Positions 35,358 through 43,846 of a stretch of 64,000 nucleotides of DNA are shown in pieces (position 1 is the stretch's first letter; every line of letters starts with the position of its first letter). Origin of the DNA: MED-G105 sp965263305 (lineage in GTDB: Bacteria > Pseudomonadota > Alphaproteobacteria > Caulobacterales > Parvularculaceae); assembly GCA_965263305.1 (NCBI GenBank), contig OZ253666.1:682001-746000 (forward strand). The letters are read 5' to 3'. The notes beneath the pieces are model-generated. The model did not search any database and was not told the DNA's origin. It saw only the letters and a list, made by a program, of their open reading frames with translations. The translations under genes were made by a program, and so were the position numbers.

Positions 35358-36527
35358 ATGACGCAAGGCAAAATGTCCGTTTCCCGGCTGAAACAGCTCA
35401 TTGATATCGCGCGCGATGATTCGAGCGACACGCGCAGCGATTTACTGCGTGAAATTACTGATGTTTTTATGGCTGCGCCGGATCGATATACATCGACCGA
35501 GATGCAGCATTTCGATGTCATCCTGTCGAAGGTCACCGAAAGTGTAGAGGTCGCGTTACGCAAGGAAATTTCCGAGAAGCTGGCCGACGTTACGAACGCT
35601 CCACGAAATCTCATTCGCCAACTGGCCCACGACGAAATTTCAGTGGCAGAACCCATCCTCGAGCGCTCAAGCGCGCTGACGGAAGAAGATCTTATCCGCA
35701 TCGTTCGCCAACGCACCCAAGCTCATATGAAAGCCATCACCCGGCGGCGCAATGTGCCCGAGGCGGTTTCATCGGAGCTCGTCGAACGGGGTGGTAAAGA
35801 AGTCCTTGTCTCCCTCGCTGGTAACAAAGGCGCGCGCTTAACAAGCGACTCGATGCAAAAACTTGTTGAGCATTCGCGCAACATCACCGAGTTGCAGGAA
35901 CCCATGGCCCATCGCTATGACCTGCCGCCCCAGTTGCTGACACAGATGTACTTCTTTGTGTCCTCCGCCCTGAAACGGGAGATTTTAAAGCGGTCGGACA
36001 TGTTGGACCCCGCGCTCATCGACGAGGCTGTCGATAACAACCGCGCAAAAATTCTCTCCAAAGCCGTTGCCGACGCAAAATCCGACGTCTCTTCCGCTCA
36101 AAAATTTATTGAAGATCGTATTCGGTCTCAAACCTTGAACGAGGCCCTATTAAAAAGCCTAATCGAGGCGCGTCGCTCAACAGAATTCCTGCTCGGCTTT
36201 GCCCACTATATCGGTATTGATCCGTCTACCGCTCAACGAGTGTTACAAGATCGAACCTGGGAGTCCTTAGCACTGGCCTGCCGCGCCGCCGGATTGGAAA
36301 GGTCGACCTTCGCCAAAATCGTTTTTGGGCTTCAGCGTTCTGAGGATGAGCAGAATAAAGCGCTTCGAATTCTTGATCTGTATCTGAAAGTGCCCCAGGA
36401 GGCCGCCGAACGCGTCATGCGTTTTTGGCGCGTGCGTACTGAGCAAGCCCAACATATTAGAACCGAGCCGCGCAAAGCCTCACTGCATGTTGTCGCCGAA
36501 CGCATGACAGCGGCAAGCGGGCGCTGA
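35358..36527 (+). CDS. DUF2336 protein
   Basis: 389 residues, soluble, almost wholly alpha-helical, with HEAT-like repeats. It matches DUF2336, common in Alphaproteobacteria: SVSRLKQLIDIARDDSSDTRSDLLREITDVFM, then NAPRNLIRQLAHDEISVAEPIL, and repeats of the ERSSALTEEDLIRIVRQRTQAHM type. GGAGG stands before the ATG. The molecular role of the family is unknown; some members appear in cell-cycle or signalling contexts. Its neighbours give no further clue. It ends about 75 bases before a convergent small exported protein, with a terminator in between. Confidence 0.85.
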   Translation: MTQGKMSVSRLKQLIDIARDDSSDTRSDLLREITDVFMAAPDRYTSTEMQHFDVILSKVTESVEVALRKEISEKLADVTNAPRNLIRQLAHDEISVAEPILERSSALTEEDLIRIVRQRTQAHMKAITRRRNVPEAVSSELVERGGKEVLVSLAGNKGARLTSDSMQKLVEHSRNITELQEPMAHRYDLPPQLLTQMYFFVSSALKREILKRSDMLDPALIDEAVDNNRAKILSKAVADAKSDVSSAQKFIEDRIRSQTLNEALLKSLIEARRSTEFLLGFAHYIGIDPSTAQRVLQDRTWESLALACRAAGLERSTFAKIVFGLQRSEDEQNKALRILDLYLKVPQEAAERVMRFWRVRTEQAQHIRTEPRKASLHVVAERMTAASGR

Positions 36528-36544
36528 ATTTCGTTTGTATCCAA

Positions 36545-36577
36545 TAAAAAACCCCGACCACGTGAATGGTCGGGGTT
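36545..36577 (-). terminator. intrinsic terminator of the Tyr/Arg-rich gene
   Basis: AACCCCGACCA (36550-36560) and TGGTCGGGGTT (36567-36577) form an 11-bp stem with a 6-base loop. On the minus strand the stem runs straight into TTTTTATTGG, so it terminates transcription of the gene at 36603-37127. The + side has no T-run, so stopping of the DUF2336 gene is less certain. Confidence 0.88.
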
Positions 36578-36602
36578 GAATTTGTGAATTCCGGAGGATT
36601 AT

Positions 36603-37127
36603 CTAGCCTCTGATACGGATGTCCGCATATCTTGAACAACAACGTCTCGCGACACGACGAACCCGGTCATAAGGAACGTAATTTGCATCTGGACCACGGG
36701 TCTTCACGGTACAAATGAGTTGTTCACGGCCGCTACGGGTATAGTAGATTTCCTCTACCACAACAATGTTCGCACGGCCTCGCGCAGGGATCACACTCCT
36801 TGAAACAACCTTGCTGCCTCGACGACGACGATCGTATCCGCGATTTCGATCATAGCCGCGACCACGGTAGTAGTTGTCACCGCGACGGTCGTAGTAGACA
36901 CCGTTTTTGTAATAGCCGCGACTCCGACGGTCATACCGATTATAGTTGTCGCCGCGATATGCACGCGAGCGTTTATAATCGTCGCGTTCGTAGTAATCGT
37001 CGCCGCGGTATTCGCGTTTGTCATCGACGGTTTGGTAATAGGCGGGGCCGGAGGCGGACGCTTGCGTCGCGCCTAAAGCTGCAACCCCAACAACAGCGCC
37101 AAGTACGATACGTATAATGTTCTTCAT
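36603..37127 (-). CDS. exported Tyr/Arg/Asp-rich repetitive protein
   Basis: 174 residues from ATG 37127 with GAGGGA before it; the frame extends upstream to 37190 without support. The signal peptide ends at QASASG (about 27). Residues 30-110 are a low-complexity tract of YRGDDYYERDDYKR-type repeats rich in Tyr, Arg, Asp and Gly. A more ordered C-terminus has three Cys (LICTVKTRG, VARRCCSRY). I know no named family. It could be a structural, surface-coating or polyelectrolyte protein, but nothing proves this. Its own promoter region and strong terminator suggest an abundant transcript. Confidence 0.75.
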   Translation of the reverse strand: MKNIIRIVLGAVVGVAALGATQASASGPAYYQTVDDKREYRGDDYYERDDYKRSRAYRGDNYNRYDRRSRGYYKNGVYYDRRGDNYYRGRGYDRNRGYDRRRRGSKVVSRSVIPARGRANIVVVEEIYYTRSGREQLICTVKTRGPDANYVPYDRVRRVARRCCSRYADIRIRG

Positions 37128-37356
37128 AGTTTTCCCTCTTCTGTTGGCTACAGCCCCAGCCGCATCCAATGAAGAGAATGTAAGAAACAATTAGGGCGAG
37201 AATTTGCGTCTTGATTAACGCTTTGTGATCATGTTGTGGCTTTGTCGGCCTTATTCTGGCCACGAACGCCAAACGCTTGTCGGCAAGCTACCAAACCTGG
37301 GGAAAACTCAGTAGGCCGCAGGTCAACGCCAAGAACATATTCAACAAACAGAGTCG

Positions 37357-37680
37357 TCAATCAAGGAAGGAACGCCCTTCCTTGTCCTCGATTTCAATAA
37401 CCCATAAATCGCTGTCGAATTCCGCTTCGCGCTCAAGCCAGGCGTCTATCTCGGTTTCGGGGGAAGCCTCATCGAAGGGATTGCGCCATCGCGTCTCGCC
37501 AGACTCATCGCGCCCATCAATCCACAACCCACAACGGTCTGAATTAATCCGCACTTTCACATAAAGCGCGCCCGCGTCATCGTCGCCGCGTTTTACGATT
37601 GCGGCGAACGCGCCCGCGCCATGGGCGCGCCGAACGATGGCGCTCGCGCGAAGATGGGATTTCAATCTCAAGGAAGACAT
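37357..37680 (-). CDS. DUF1491 family protein
   Basis: 107 residues from ATG 37680; an alternative start lies at 37695. The sequence SSLRLKSHLRASAIVRRAHGAGAFAAIVKRGDDDAGALYVKV matches DUF1491, a small alphaproteobacterial family, and the C-terminus continues WLEREAEFDSDLWVIEIEDKEG. The function is unknown. It lies 76 bases downstream of the histidine kinase on the same strand, a linkage I recall from other alphaproteobacteria. Confidence 0.82.
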   Translation of the reverse strand: MSSLRLKSHLRASAIVRRAHGAGAFAAIVKRGDDDAGALYVKVRINSDRCGLWIDGRDESGETRWRNPFDEASPETEIDAWLEREAEFDSDLWVIEIEDKEGRSFLD

Positions 37681-37756
37681 CAAGAGGCTTTGCAAGGGCG
37701 CGTCGCGCGGGTCAAGTCAATGCGCGGTGCCGGGCCCGACTCGGAGCGCGAGTTCA

Positions 37757-39178
37757 CTAAGCGGCGCGCGCTGAACCGCCTGCGCCGTTGCGTCGTTGGT
37801 CAGATTCGCGCCGATACGCCTCCACCCGCTCCAATTGGGTCATGACCGTCTCGTCTTCGCTATCGGCCGCCTCAACAGGCGTTGCATCAGATTCGGTTTC
37901 GGAGATTTCATCCGCATCGATGGCGTGACCGTGTTTTGGGGCGATTATTCCTAACCCTTGGAGTGGTTTCGACATCTTCGCCGATTTGGGTGGGCCCGCG
38001 ATGGGCAACCGCACCCGCGCCTGCAACCCCTCGCCTGGGGCTGAAACGAAATCGATATCGCCGCCATGAAGACGCGCCAACCGGATCGCCAGAGATAACC
38101 CAATCCCTGCTCCATCAGCCCCGCGCACGCCCGTACCTTGAGCGTCGGTAAAACGAGGCCCCAGCTTTTCAAGCTCAGCCATGCTCATCCCGATTCCAGT
38201 ATCAGCTACGGTGAACACGATTTCCTCGCCCTCACGATCGAGAGAAAGACTGACGCCGCCGTCGCTCGTGAATTTCACGGCGTTCGAGAGAAGGTTCAGA
38301 AGAATTTGACGAACAGCGCGCGTATCCAAACGCGATAACGGCAAGTCCTCCTGCGTCGTCACGCTGAGCGTTAACCCGGCCTCTTTAACGGCGCCCGACA
38401 CCATCGCCGCGCAGTCCGTCGCCAATGGCGCCGGCGCGGTTTCAACAAAGCGCAACGACAAACGGTCGGCGTCAAGGCGCGCCATATCAAGGATGGACGT
38501 CACGAGATCGAGCAAATGCCCACCGGCCGTCTTAATATGACCGGCATAGGCCGGATATTTTTCATGATTGATCGGCCCGAAGGCTTCCGTTTCGATTGCT
38601 TCGGCGAACCCGATTACCGCAGTCAACGGCGTTTTCATTTCATGGCTAAGGTCCGCGAGCCGCTGCGCCGTCATCTGGGCGTCGGCGCGGGATTTCTCGG
38701 CGATCTTGCGCAACGACGCTGTTTCGGTAGCCTCGGCCGTCCGGTCAATCACGAGAACAGTAACAGCGCGCTCGTCGTCAGGTGAGTGCGTTTCTTCGGA
38801 GCGGGACAATAAGTGAAGTTCAAAGGTAAGCGTCTCGCCATCCTTCTGGCGCGCACGCGCCAAAAGCGGCGCGGATGATAGGTTTTTGTTGAGCGACAAA
38901 AGATGGGCTCGAATAGCGGGACGCTCTTCCGGTAGGAATAGAGTGTCAAAGGTATCTTCAGCGACGTTCGAGCCGACATCACGCGCTGCGAAAAACGCGT
39001 TTTCTCCCTGGGTTAACGTCAACGCCGATGACAAATGAAAAACAGCGCAGGCGCCAAAATCCGCCGATGCGCCAAAAAGCGACGACGCCCCGGCCTCTGG
39101 GGCCGCGCCGGTCAAAGCCGTGATGGCGTGTTGAAGACGTTGTCGGCAGTGTCGGAAAAAAGACGCCATAAAACTCAT
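37757..39178 (-). CDS. soluble PAS-like sensor histidine kinase
   Basis: 473 residues. There is no membrane helix, so it is probably cytoplasmic. A PAS-like sensory part occupies about 45-145, followed by a coiled segment and the HisKA domain with His179 in LSHEMKTPL. The HATPase region has N-box QILLNLLSNAVKFT, G1 DTGIGM and a G2-like GADGAGIGLSLAI. The motif GFAEAIETEAFGP after the His box recalls alphaproteobacterial PleC/DivJ-type kinases. A C-terminal tail of about 70 residues is acidic and disordered. No response regulator is adjacent. A second ATG at 39169 is possible. Confidence 0.88.
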   Translation of the reverse strand: MSFMASFFRHCRQRLQHAITALTGAAPEAGASSLFGASADFGACAVFHLSSALTLTQGENAFFAARDVGSNVAEDTFDTLFLPEERPAIRAHLLSLNKNLSSAPLLARARQKDGETLTFELHLLSRSEETHSPDDERAVTVLVIDRTAEATETASLRKIAEKSRADAQMTAQRLADLSHEMKTPLTAVIGFAEAIETEAFGPINHEKYPAYAGHIKTAGGHLLDLVTSILDMARLDADRLSLRFVETAPAPLATDCAAMVSGAVKEAGLTLSVTTQEDLPLSRLDTRAVRQILLNLLSNAVKFTSDGGVSLSLDREGEEIVFTVADTGIGMSMAELEKLGPRFTDAQGTGVRGADGAGIGLSLAIRLARLHGGDIDFVSAPGEGLQARVRLPIAGPPKSAKMSKPLQGLGIIAPKHGHAIDADEISETESDATPVEAADSEDETVMTQLERVEAYRRESDQRRNGAGGSARAA

Positions 39179-39569
39179 AAGGATGCTGCGACGTCACCGC
39201 CCGTAGCCAGACAAACGATCAGACGCATTAATGATTTATTGATCATGACGATGAGTTTGTTAACAAATCATAAAGCCGGTGAAGAGGGACTTTTTCGAAA
39301 TCGAAATTAAATCGTTTGCTCAGAGCCCAATGAAACCTCATCAACAAATCGGTATCATGTCATCGCGGCGGACGCGCCCAATTCGGAAACTGCTGAATGT
39401 AACGGTTTGCACCTCGCCAAGAGGACGCTTTACCCGTAAGTCAATGCTCGAATTTGTCTTGAATGCCGTTAGTATCTCGAAGCGCCCTTTAAGCTGGGGT
39501 CGGTAAGGTGATTGCAACAGGGGCTCACCGTCGGCCTTTGGGTGTTTTAGGATAGCGTTGGAGAATAAT
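39179..39569. other. AT-richer intergenic region between divergent genes
   Basis: About 390 bases separate the kinase and the exported protein. No convincing gene is present. Short frames on both strands lack ribosome sites or family resemblance. A CtrA-like element TTAA-N7-TTGA (39228-39242) is one mismatch from TTAA-N7-TTAA, about 50 bases upstream of the kinase start. Several other TTAA tracts occur nearby. Confidence 0.4.
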
Positions 39570-40634
39570 ATGTTGCGTGGGTCGAAGGGTTTGGGCGACC
39601 GTATTGAGGGCGAACAGGTGATTATCAAAAAAATTCAAAGATTTAGCGCCGCGCGTTCGGTGAAAGCCGTATTCGTGCTGTCGGTCGTAGCGGCGTTCTC
39701 CGCGAAGGCGGCGGATACAGACGCGCTTGCGCAACCCCAAGACACCCCGCTCGAACGTCAGGCGGCTCACTACATCCAATATCGTGCGGATGTGGCGGCA
39801 ATGGAAGAAAAGCCATTCGCCAACGCCGAAGCGACCCGTGAAGCGCACAAACGCTTGGGCACCCACGATGCCGATGATCTAACAGCCGGCTGGGTAGCCT
39901 ATGCCGCCCTGATCGCCGCCGATACGCCGGAATTCGCCGCCGCGTTACAAGAAGAGATCGAGCCCAAAAAGCGCCGTCGTAAAAAGCGCGGCGAGTTGAC
40001 GGGGCGCGATGGTTTTCTTTCCAAACTTTCTCAGGACCCAACCTATCCGCGCCAACTACCCGGCGCCCAAGCTGCGATTGACCGCGTCCTCGCCATGACC
40101 GCCAGCGATGCGGAACGCTTCACGACCCTCGGCGAAGCGTTCAAAACCCAAGCTTACGCCATCCAAAAAACATCATGGGGCAGAGCGAAAATCAAAATGA
40201 GCAGCTCCGCGCGCCTCAGCGAAGCAGAAACCTTTGCAAAGAGCCGCCCAGGCCCAACGATGCCGTCCATGACCCCAGCGACCACAAGGGGCGTGACCGC
40301 GCCCCAATTGTCGAGCCTTAGCGACACCATGTGGCAACCGGATTGGGGCGTCGCCGCCGCTGCTGATCAGTCAGCGGAACAAAGCTCTGAAGCGATTATG
40401 GATCGGATTTTGAACTTAGCCGCGCGCTACGCCACCGGCAGCGTCAATAGCAAGATTGTCGAGGTTTACGCGCGTAATGACAAATCCAATCGTTGCCTGT
40501 CTTTATCCGCCCTCACCCTAAAGCAATGCATCGCGGCGACACGCACATCTTACGAGGAAGCGTTCTGCCTTGGCGAACATGCGCTGAATGATGTCGCAAC
40601 CTGTCTCGGATGGGTTGCGGGTGTTGATGAGTAG
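39570..40634 (+). CDS. exported protein of unknown function with a basic RRRKKR patch
   Basis: 354 residues from ATG 39570 with GGAG six bases upstream; a TTG at 39558 is an alternative. A long basic n-region precedes a hydrophobic segment (about 33-50), and processing after SAKA is likely. The mature part is helical, with KKRRRKKRGEL around residue 140, then DPTYPRQLPGAQAAIDRVLAMTASD, and four Cys near the C-terminus (RCLSL, KQCIAA, FCLGEH, TCLGW) that could form disulphides. Similar proteins seem to occur in Caulobacterales/Hyphomonadales genomes, but I cannot name the family or function. Confidence 0.75.
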   Translation: MLRGSKGLGDRIEGEQVIIKKIQRFSAARSVKAVFVLSVVAAFSAKAADTDALAQPQDTPLERQAAHYIQYRADVAAMEEKPFANAEATREAHKRLGTHDADDLTAGWVAYAALIAADTPEFAAALQEEIEPKKRRRKKRGELTGRDGFLSKLSQDPTYPRQLPGAQAAIDRVLAMTASDAERFTTLGEAFKTQAYAIQKTSWGRAKIKMSSSARLSEAETFAKSRPGPTMPSMTPATTRGVTAPQLSSLSDTMWQPDWGVAAAADQSAEQSSEAIMDRILNLAARYATGSVNSKIVEVYARNDKSNRCLSLSALTLKQCIAATRTSYEEAFCLGEHALNDVATCLGWVAGVDE

Positions 40635-40660
40635 CGCGCAGACGCGACAAACAAAATATA

Positions 40661-40706
40661 GACGTGATCAATCCCCTTTGGGCCGGCCACGTCTTCTCGG
40701 TTTTTT
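40661..40706 (+). terminator. possible terminator after the exported protein
   Basis: GACGTG (40661-40666) and CACGTC (40688-40693) form a short stem, with a GGCCGGCC palindrome inside the loop and six Ts at 40701-40706. The stem is short and the T-run is seven bases away, so this is a weak candidate. Confidence 0.35.
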
Positions 40707-40890
40707 AATCCAATCGTCCCTTTAGCACGCGCTCAAAGACGTGAGCCCCTTTATCTAAAATATTGGGGGGAACTTCGCTCGCCCCCATCCGCACTGCCAA
40801 GCCCTCGTGACGATCATGGTGTTTCTCCTCTATACAGTTTTTCAAACAAACTGATGCGCCCATTTCATAAGGGGCCGATGGAGGAACGCC

Positions 40891-42462
40891 ATGAACGGAG
40901 CCGAAGCGCTTATCCAAACCCTTGCCGACAATGGGGTGGAGGTATGTTTCGCGAACCCTGGCACCTCAGAAATGCAACTCGTCGCCGCTTTAGACGGGCA
41001 ACCAAAGATGCGCGCGGTGTTAGGATTGTTCGAGGGCGTGGTCACCGGCGCGGCGGATGGGTACGGACGCATGGCCGAAAAGCCAGCCGCCGCCCTCCTT
41101 CATTTAGGGCCTGGCCTCGCTAACGGGCTTGCCAATCTGCATAACGCCAAACGCGCCCATACGCCGATCATCAACATCGTTGGCGATCACGCTACGGAAC
41201 ATCTTCAATTCGACGCCCCATTGACGTCAGATATCGTTGGCGTCGCAACGCCGATGTCCCATTGGGTGCGAACCTCCACCTCGCCGCAGGATCTTGCCGA
41301 TGCAGGAGCGCAAGCCGTGGCGGCCGCGTTCGACCAAAATGGTCAAATCGCCACGATTATCGCCCCGGCTGATCATGCGTGGACGGAAGGCGCAACGCCC
41401 GCTGCTCCCAATGAAAGGCAGAGCCCCGCGCCAGTCAAAAATACCGATCTTCGAGAAGCCGCCGAGCTTTTGAAAGAGAACGAAGGGGCCGAGACGGCCC
41501 TATTCCTCGGCGGAAACGCCTTGCGCGAAAGCGCCCTTGTCCATGCCGGGCGGATTGCCGCTAAAACCGGCGCTCGTCTGATTTGCGAAACCTTCCCCGC
41601 CCGCTGGCAACGCGGCGCGGGACGTGTCGTCGTTGAACGCCTACCTTACTTCGGCGAGATGGCCGCCGACGTCCTAAAAGATTTTAAGCGCCTTATCTTT
41701 GTCGGTGCGAAGCCGCCGGTTTCGTTCTTCGCATATCCCGACAAGCCGAGCGAAGCCTCGCCCGCTGATGCGACAAAAATCCAATTGGCGAGCCCTATTC
41801 ACGATACGGAAGAAGCGTTACGCCAGCTTGCACAGCTCGTTGATGCGCCAGAAGCGCCGGCCTATGTCCAGCCAAAGACGCCGGCGCCCCACCCAGACGG
41901 CGCGCCAGACACGCCCTTAGACCCGTTGACCGTTGGATCTGTTATCGCAAAGCATTTGCCAGAAAACGCCATCGTATCCGACGAGGCGAACACGGCGGGC
42001 CTCGCCCTGTTACCGACCACCGCTGGCGCTGCACCCCATGATTGGATGTGCTTAACCGGCGGCGCCATCGGACAGGGGTTGCCCCTTGCGGTGGGCGCCG
42101 CCATTGCATGCCCCGATCGAAAGGTGCTCGCCCTCCAGGCCGACGGCAGTGCAATGTATACTTGTCAGGCGTTATGGACGATGGCGCGGGAAAATCTGGA
42201 TGTCACCACTGTCATCTTCAATAATGGCAGCTATGCCATCCTCAATATCGAATTTGGCCGCGTCGGCGTTACGGCCCCCGGTGAAAAAGCCCTATCGCTG
42301 CTTGATCTGACGAACCCCACAATCGATTGGGTAAAGCTCTCCGAAAGCATGGGGGTGCCGGCTGACCGCGTAGACACCGCCGCCGCTTTTGACAAAGCGC
42401 TCGCAACCGCCCTTTCGGCGCCTGGTCCACGCCTGATCGAGGCGATTGTTCCAAAATTCTAA
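40891..42462 (+). CDS. thiamine-diphosphate-dependent enzyme (acetolactate synthase / benzoylformate decarboxylase type)
   Basis: 523 residues with a GGAGG site before the ATG. It has the three-domain POX/AHAS fold. The N-terminal pyrimidine-binding domain contains VCFANPGTSEMQLVAALD and the catalytic Glu in LFEGVVTGAADGYGRMAEKPA. The C-terminal pyrophosphate domain contains the metal motif ADGSAMYTC...NNGSYAIL. It is shorter than biosynthetic acetolactate synthase, and no small subunit is nearby, so a 2-oxoacid decarboxylase is more likely. The next gene, 11 bases downstream, is an FMN 2-hydroxyacid dehydrogenase, as in mandelate pathways (mdlB-mdlC). The true substrate is unknown. Confidence 0.85.
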   Translation: MNGAEALIQTLADNGVEVCFANPGTSEMQLVAALDGQPKMRAVLGLFEGVVTGAADGYGRMAEKPAAALLHLGPGLANGLANLHNAKRAHTPIINIVGDHATEHLQFDAPLTSDIVGVATPMSHWVRTSTSPQDLADAGAQAVAAAFDQNGQIATIIAPADHAWTEGATPAAPNERQSPAPVKNTDLREAAELLKENEGAETALFLGGNALRESALVHAGRIAAKTGARLICETFPARWQRGAGRVVVERLPYFGEMAADVLKDFKRLIFVGAKPPVSFFAYPDKPSEASPADATKIQLASPIHDTEEALRQLAQLVDAPEAPAYVQPKTPAPHPDGAPDTPLDPLTVGSVIAKHLPENAIVSDEANTAGLALLPTTAGAAPHDWMCLTGGAIGQGLPLAVGAAIACPDRKVLALQADGSAMYTCQALWTMARENLDVTTVIFNNGSYAILNIEFGRVGVTAPGEKALSLLDLTNPTIDWVKLSESMGVPADRVDTAAAFDKALATALSAPGPRLIEAIVPKF

Positions 42463-42473
42463 AGGCTTTCGCC

Positions 42474-43667
42474 ATGCCCACATTGCGCCTCGCCCCTGCG
42501 TCTACGGAAGATTATCGCCGCCTGGCCGAAAAGCGCCTTCCCCGGTTCCTATTCGATTACATTGACGGCGGCGCGTATGACGAGCAGACCCTCGGCGCGA
42601 ACGCCAATGATCTCCGTGCTCTGAAAGTTAAGCAACGGGTCATGCGGGATGTCTCGCATGTCTCGACGCGGGCGACGCTGTTCGGCCGTGACGCCGCGAT
42701 GCCGGCGGCCCTTGCGCCCATTGGCCTTTCCGGCATGACGGCGCGGCGCGGCGAGGTGCAAGCAAAACGCGCCGCCGACGCGGTCGGCCTGCCCTTTTGT
42801 CTTTCGACCGTGTCCATTTGCTCCATGGAGGAGATCGCCGCAGTTAGCGACACGCCCTTTTGGTTTCAGCTTTACATGCTGCGCGATCGCGGCGCGGTGC
42901 GCGAACTGTTGGAACGCGCCAAAGCCGTTGGCGTTACAACCCTTGTTTTCACGGTCGATCTTGCCGTTGTCGGCGCCCGGTACCGTGATGTTAGAAACGC
43001 CATGAGTTCCATTGACGGCGCGGCCCTGTCGTTATGGCAAAAATTGCGCAGCGGCCTCGTCTCCTATCTCTTGCACCCCGACTGGCTCCGCGACGTTGGC
43101 ATTAGCGGTAAACCCCATACCTTCGGTAACCTCTCTGCCTACGTACCGAAAGCGACAACACCGACGGATTTCAAGGAATGGGTCGACGGTCAATTCGACC
43201 CGTCGGTGACATGGGCGGATATCGAATGGCTGCGCGGCATATGGGATGGCGACCTCGTCATTAAGGGCGTGTTATGCGCCGAAGACGCCATGGCGGCCCG
43301 TGACGCTGGGGCCGATGGCGTGGTGGTCTCGAACCATGGCGGGCGCCAACTTGATGGCGTCCCCTCTACGATCTCTGTCCTGCCGCGCATTGCCGACGCC
43401 TTAGGGCAATCTTCCGCTCAAGGAAAACCTGTTTCTCTATTCATGGATGGTGGGGTGCGAAGCGGCCTGGATATTGTCAGGGCGAAGGCCTGCGGCGCGG
43501 ATGGCGTTTTCATTGGCCGTCCATGGGTCTATGCCCTCGCCGGCAATGGCGAGCACGGCGTAACGACGCTCTTGAAGACGTTCCGAAATGAAATGACCGT
43601 CGCCATGGCGCTTACCGGTGTAACATCCATCGGCGACATCGACGCCCAAATTCTCGAACACGATTGA
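42474..43667 (+). CDS. lldD: FMN-dependent alpha-hydroxyacid dehydrogenase (LldD/MdlB type)
   Basis: 397 residues. Motifs of the FMN hydroxyacid family: FDYIDGGAYDEQTL at the N-terminus, PIGLSGMTARRGE, FWFQLYMLRDR, the catalytic histidine segment VVSNHGGRQLDGVPS, and MDGGVRSGLDIVRAKACGADGVFIGRPW. It oxidises L-lactate or a related 2-hydroxyacid to the 2-oxoacid, passing electrons to quinone or oxygen. It starts 11 bases after the thiamine-diphosphate enzyme, so together they could convert a 2-hydroxyacid to an aldehyde plus carbon dioxide. The lldD name is family-level; mandelate or another acid is equally possible. Confidence 0.85.
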   Translation: MPTLRLAPASTEDYRRLAEKRLPRFLFDYIDGGAYDEQTLGANANDLRALKVKQRVMRDVSHVSTRATLFGRDAAMPAALAPIGLSGMTARRGEVQAKRAADAVGLPFCLSTVSICSMEEIAAVSDTPFWFQLYMLRDRGAVRELLERAKAVGVTTLVFTVDLAVVGARYRDVRNAMSSIDGAALSLWQKLRSGLVSYLLHPDWLRDVGISGKPHTFGNLSAYVPKATTPTDFKEWVDGQFDPSVTWADIEWLRGIWDGDLVIKGVLCAEDAMAARDAGADGVVVSNHGGRQLDGVPSTISVLPRIADALGQSSAQGKPVSLFMDGGVRSGLDIVRAKACGADGVFIGRPWVYALAGNGEHGVTTLLKTFRNEMTVAMALTGVTSIGDIDAQILEHD

Positions 43668-43846
43668 AACGTCAGCGCCTAGCGCGGATTTTATATAGGC
43701 GATCAGGCCACGAAACGGGCAAGCGCCGCCGCTAACCGTCGCCCATTTTATTGTAGCGCGCTGCGCACGAATTCGCCTTTGCGCGAACAGCGGAAGGCTT
43801 ATAGAAATAGCGCTTCGTGCCATACATCAGAACGAGCGAGATAGTG

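Noticed and set aside
39279..39628. Short frames on both strands in the gap before the exported protein
   Set aside because: Neither has a ribosome site or a recognisable family, and they overlap each other and the start of the downstream gene.
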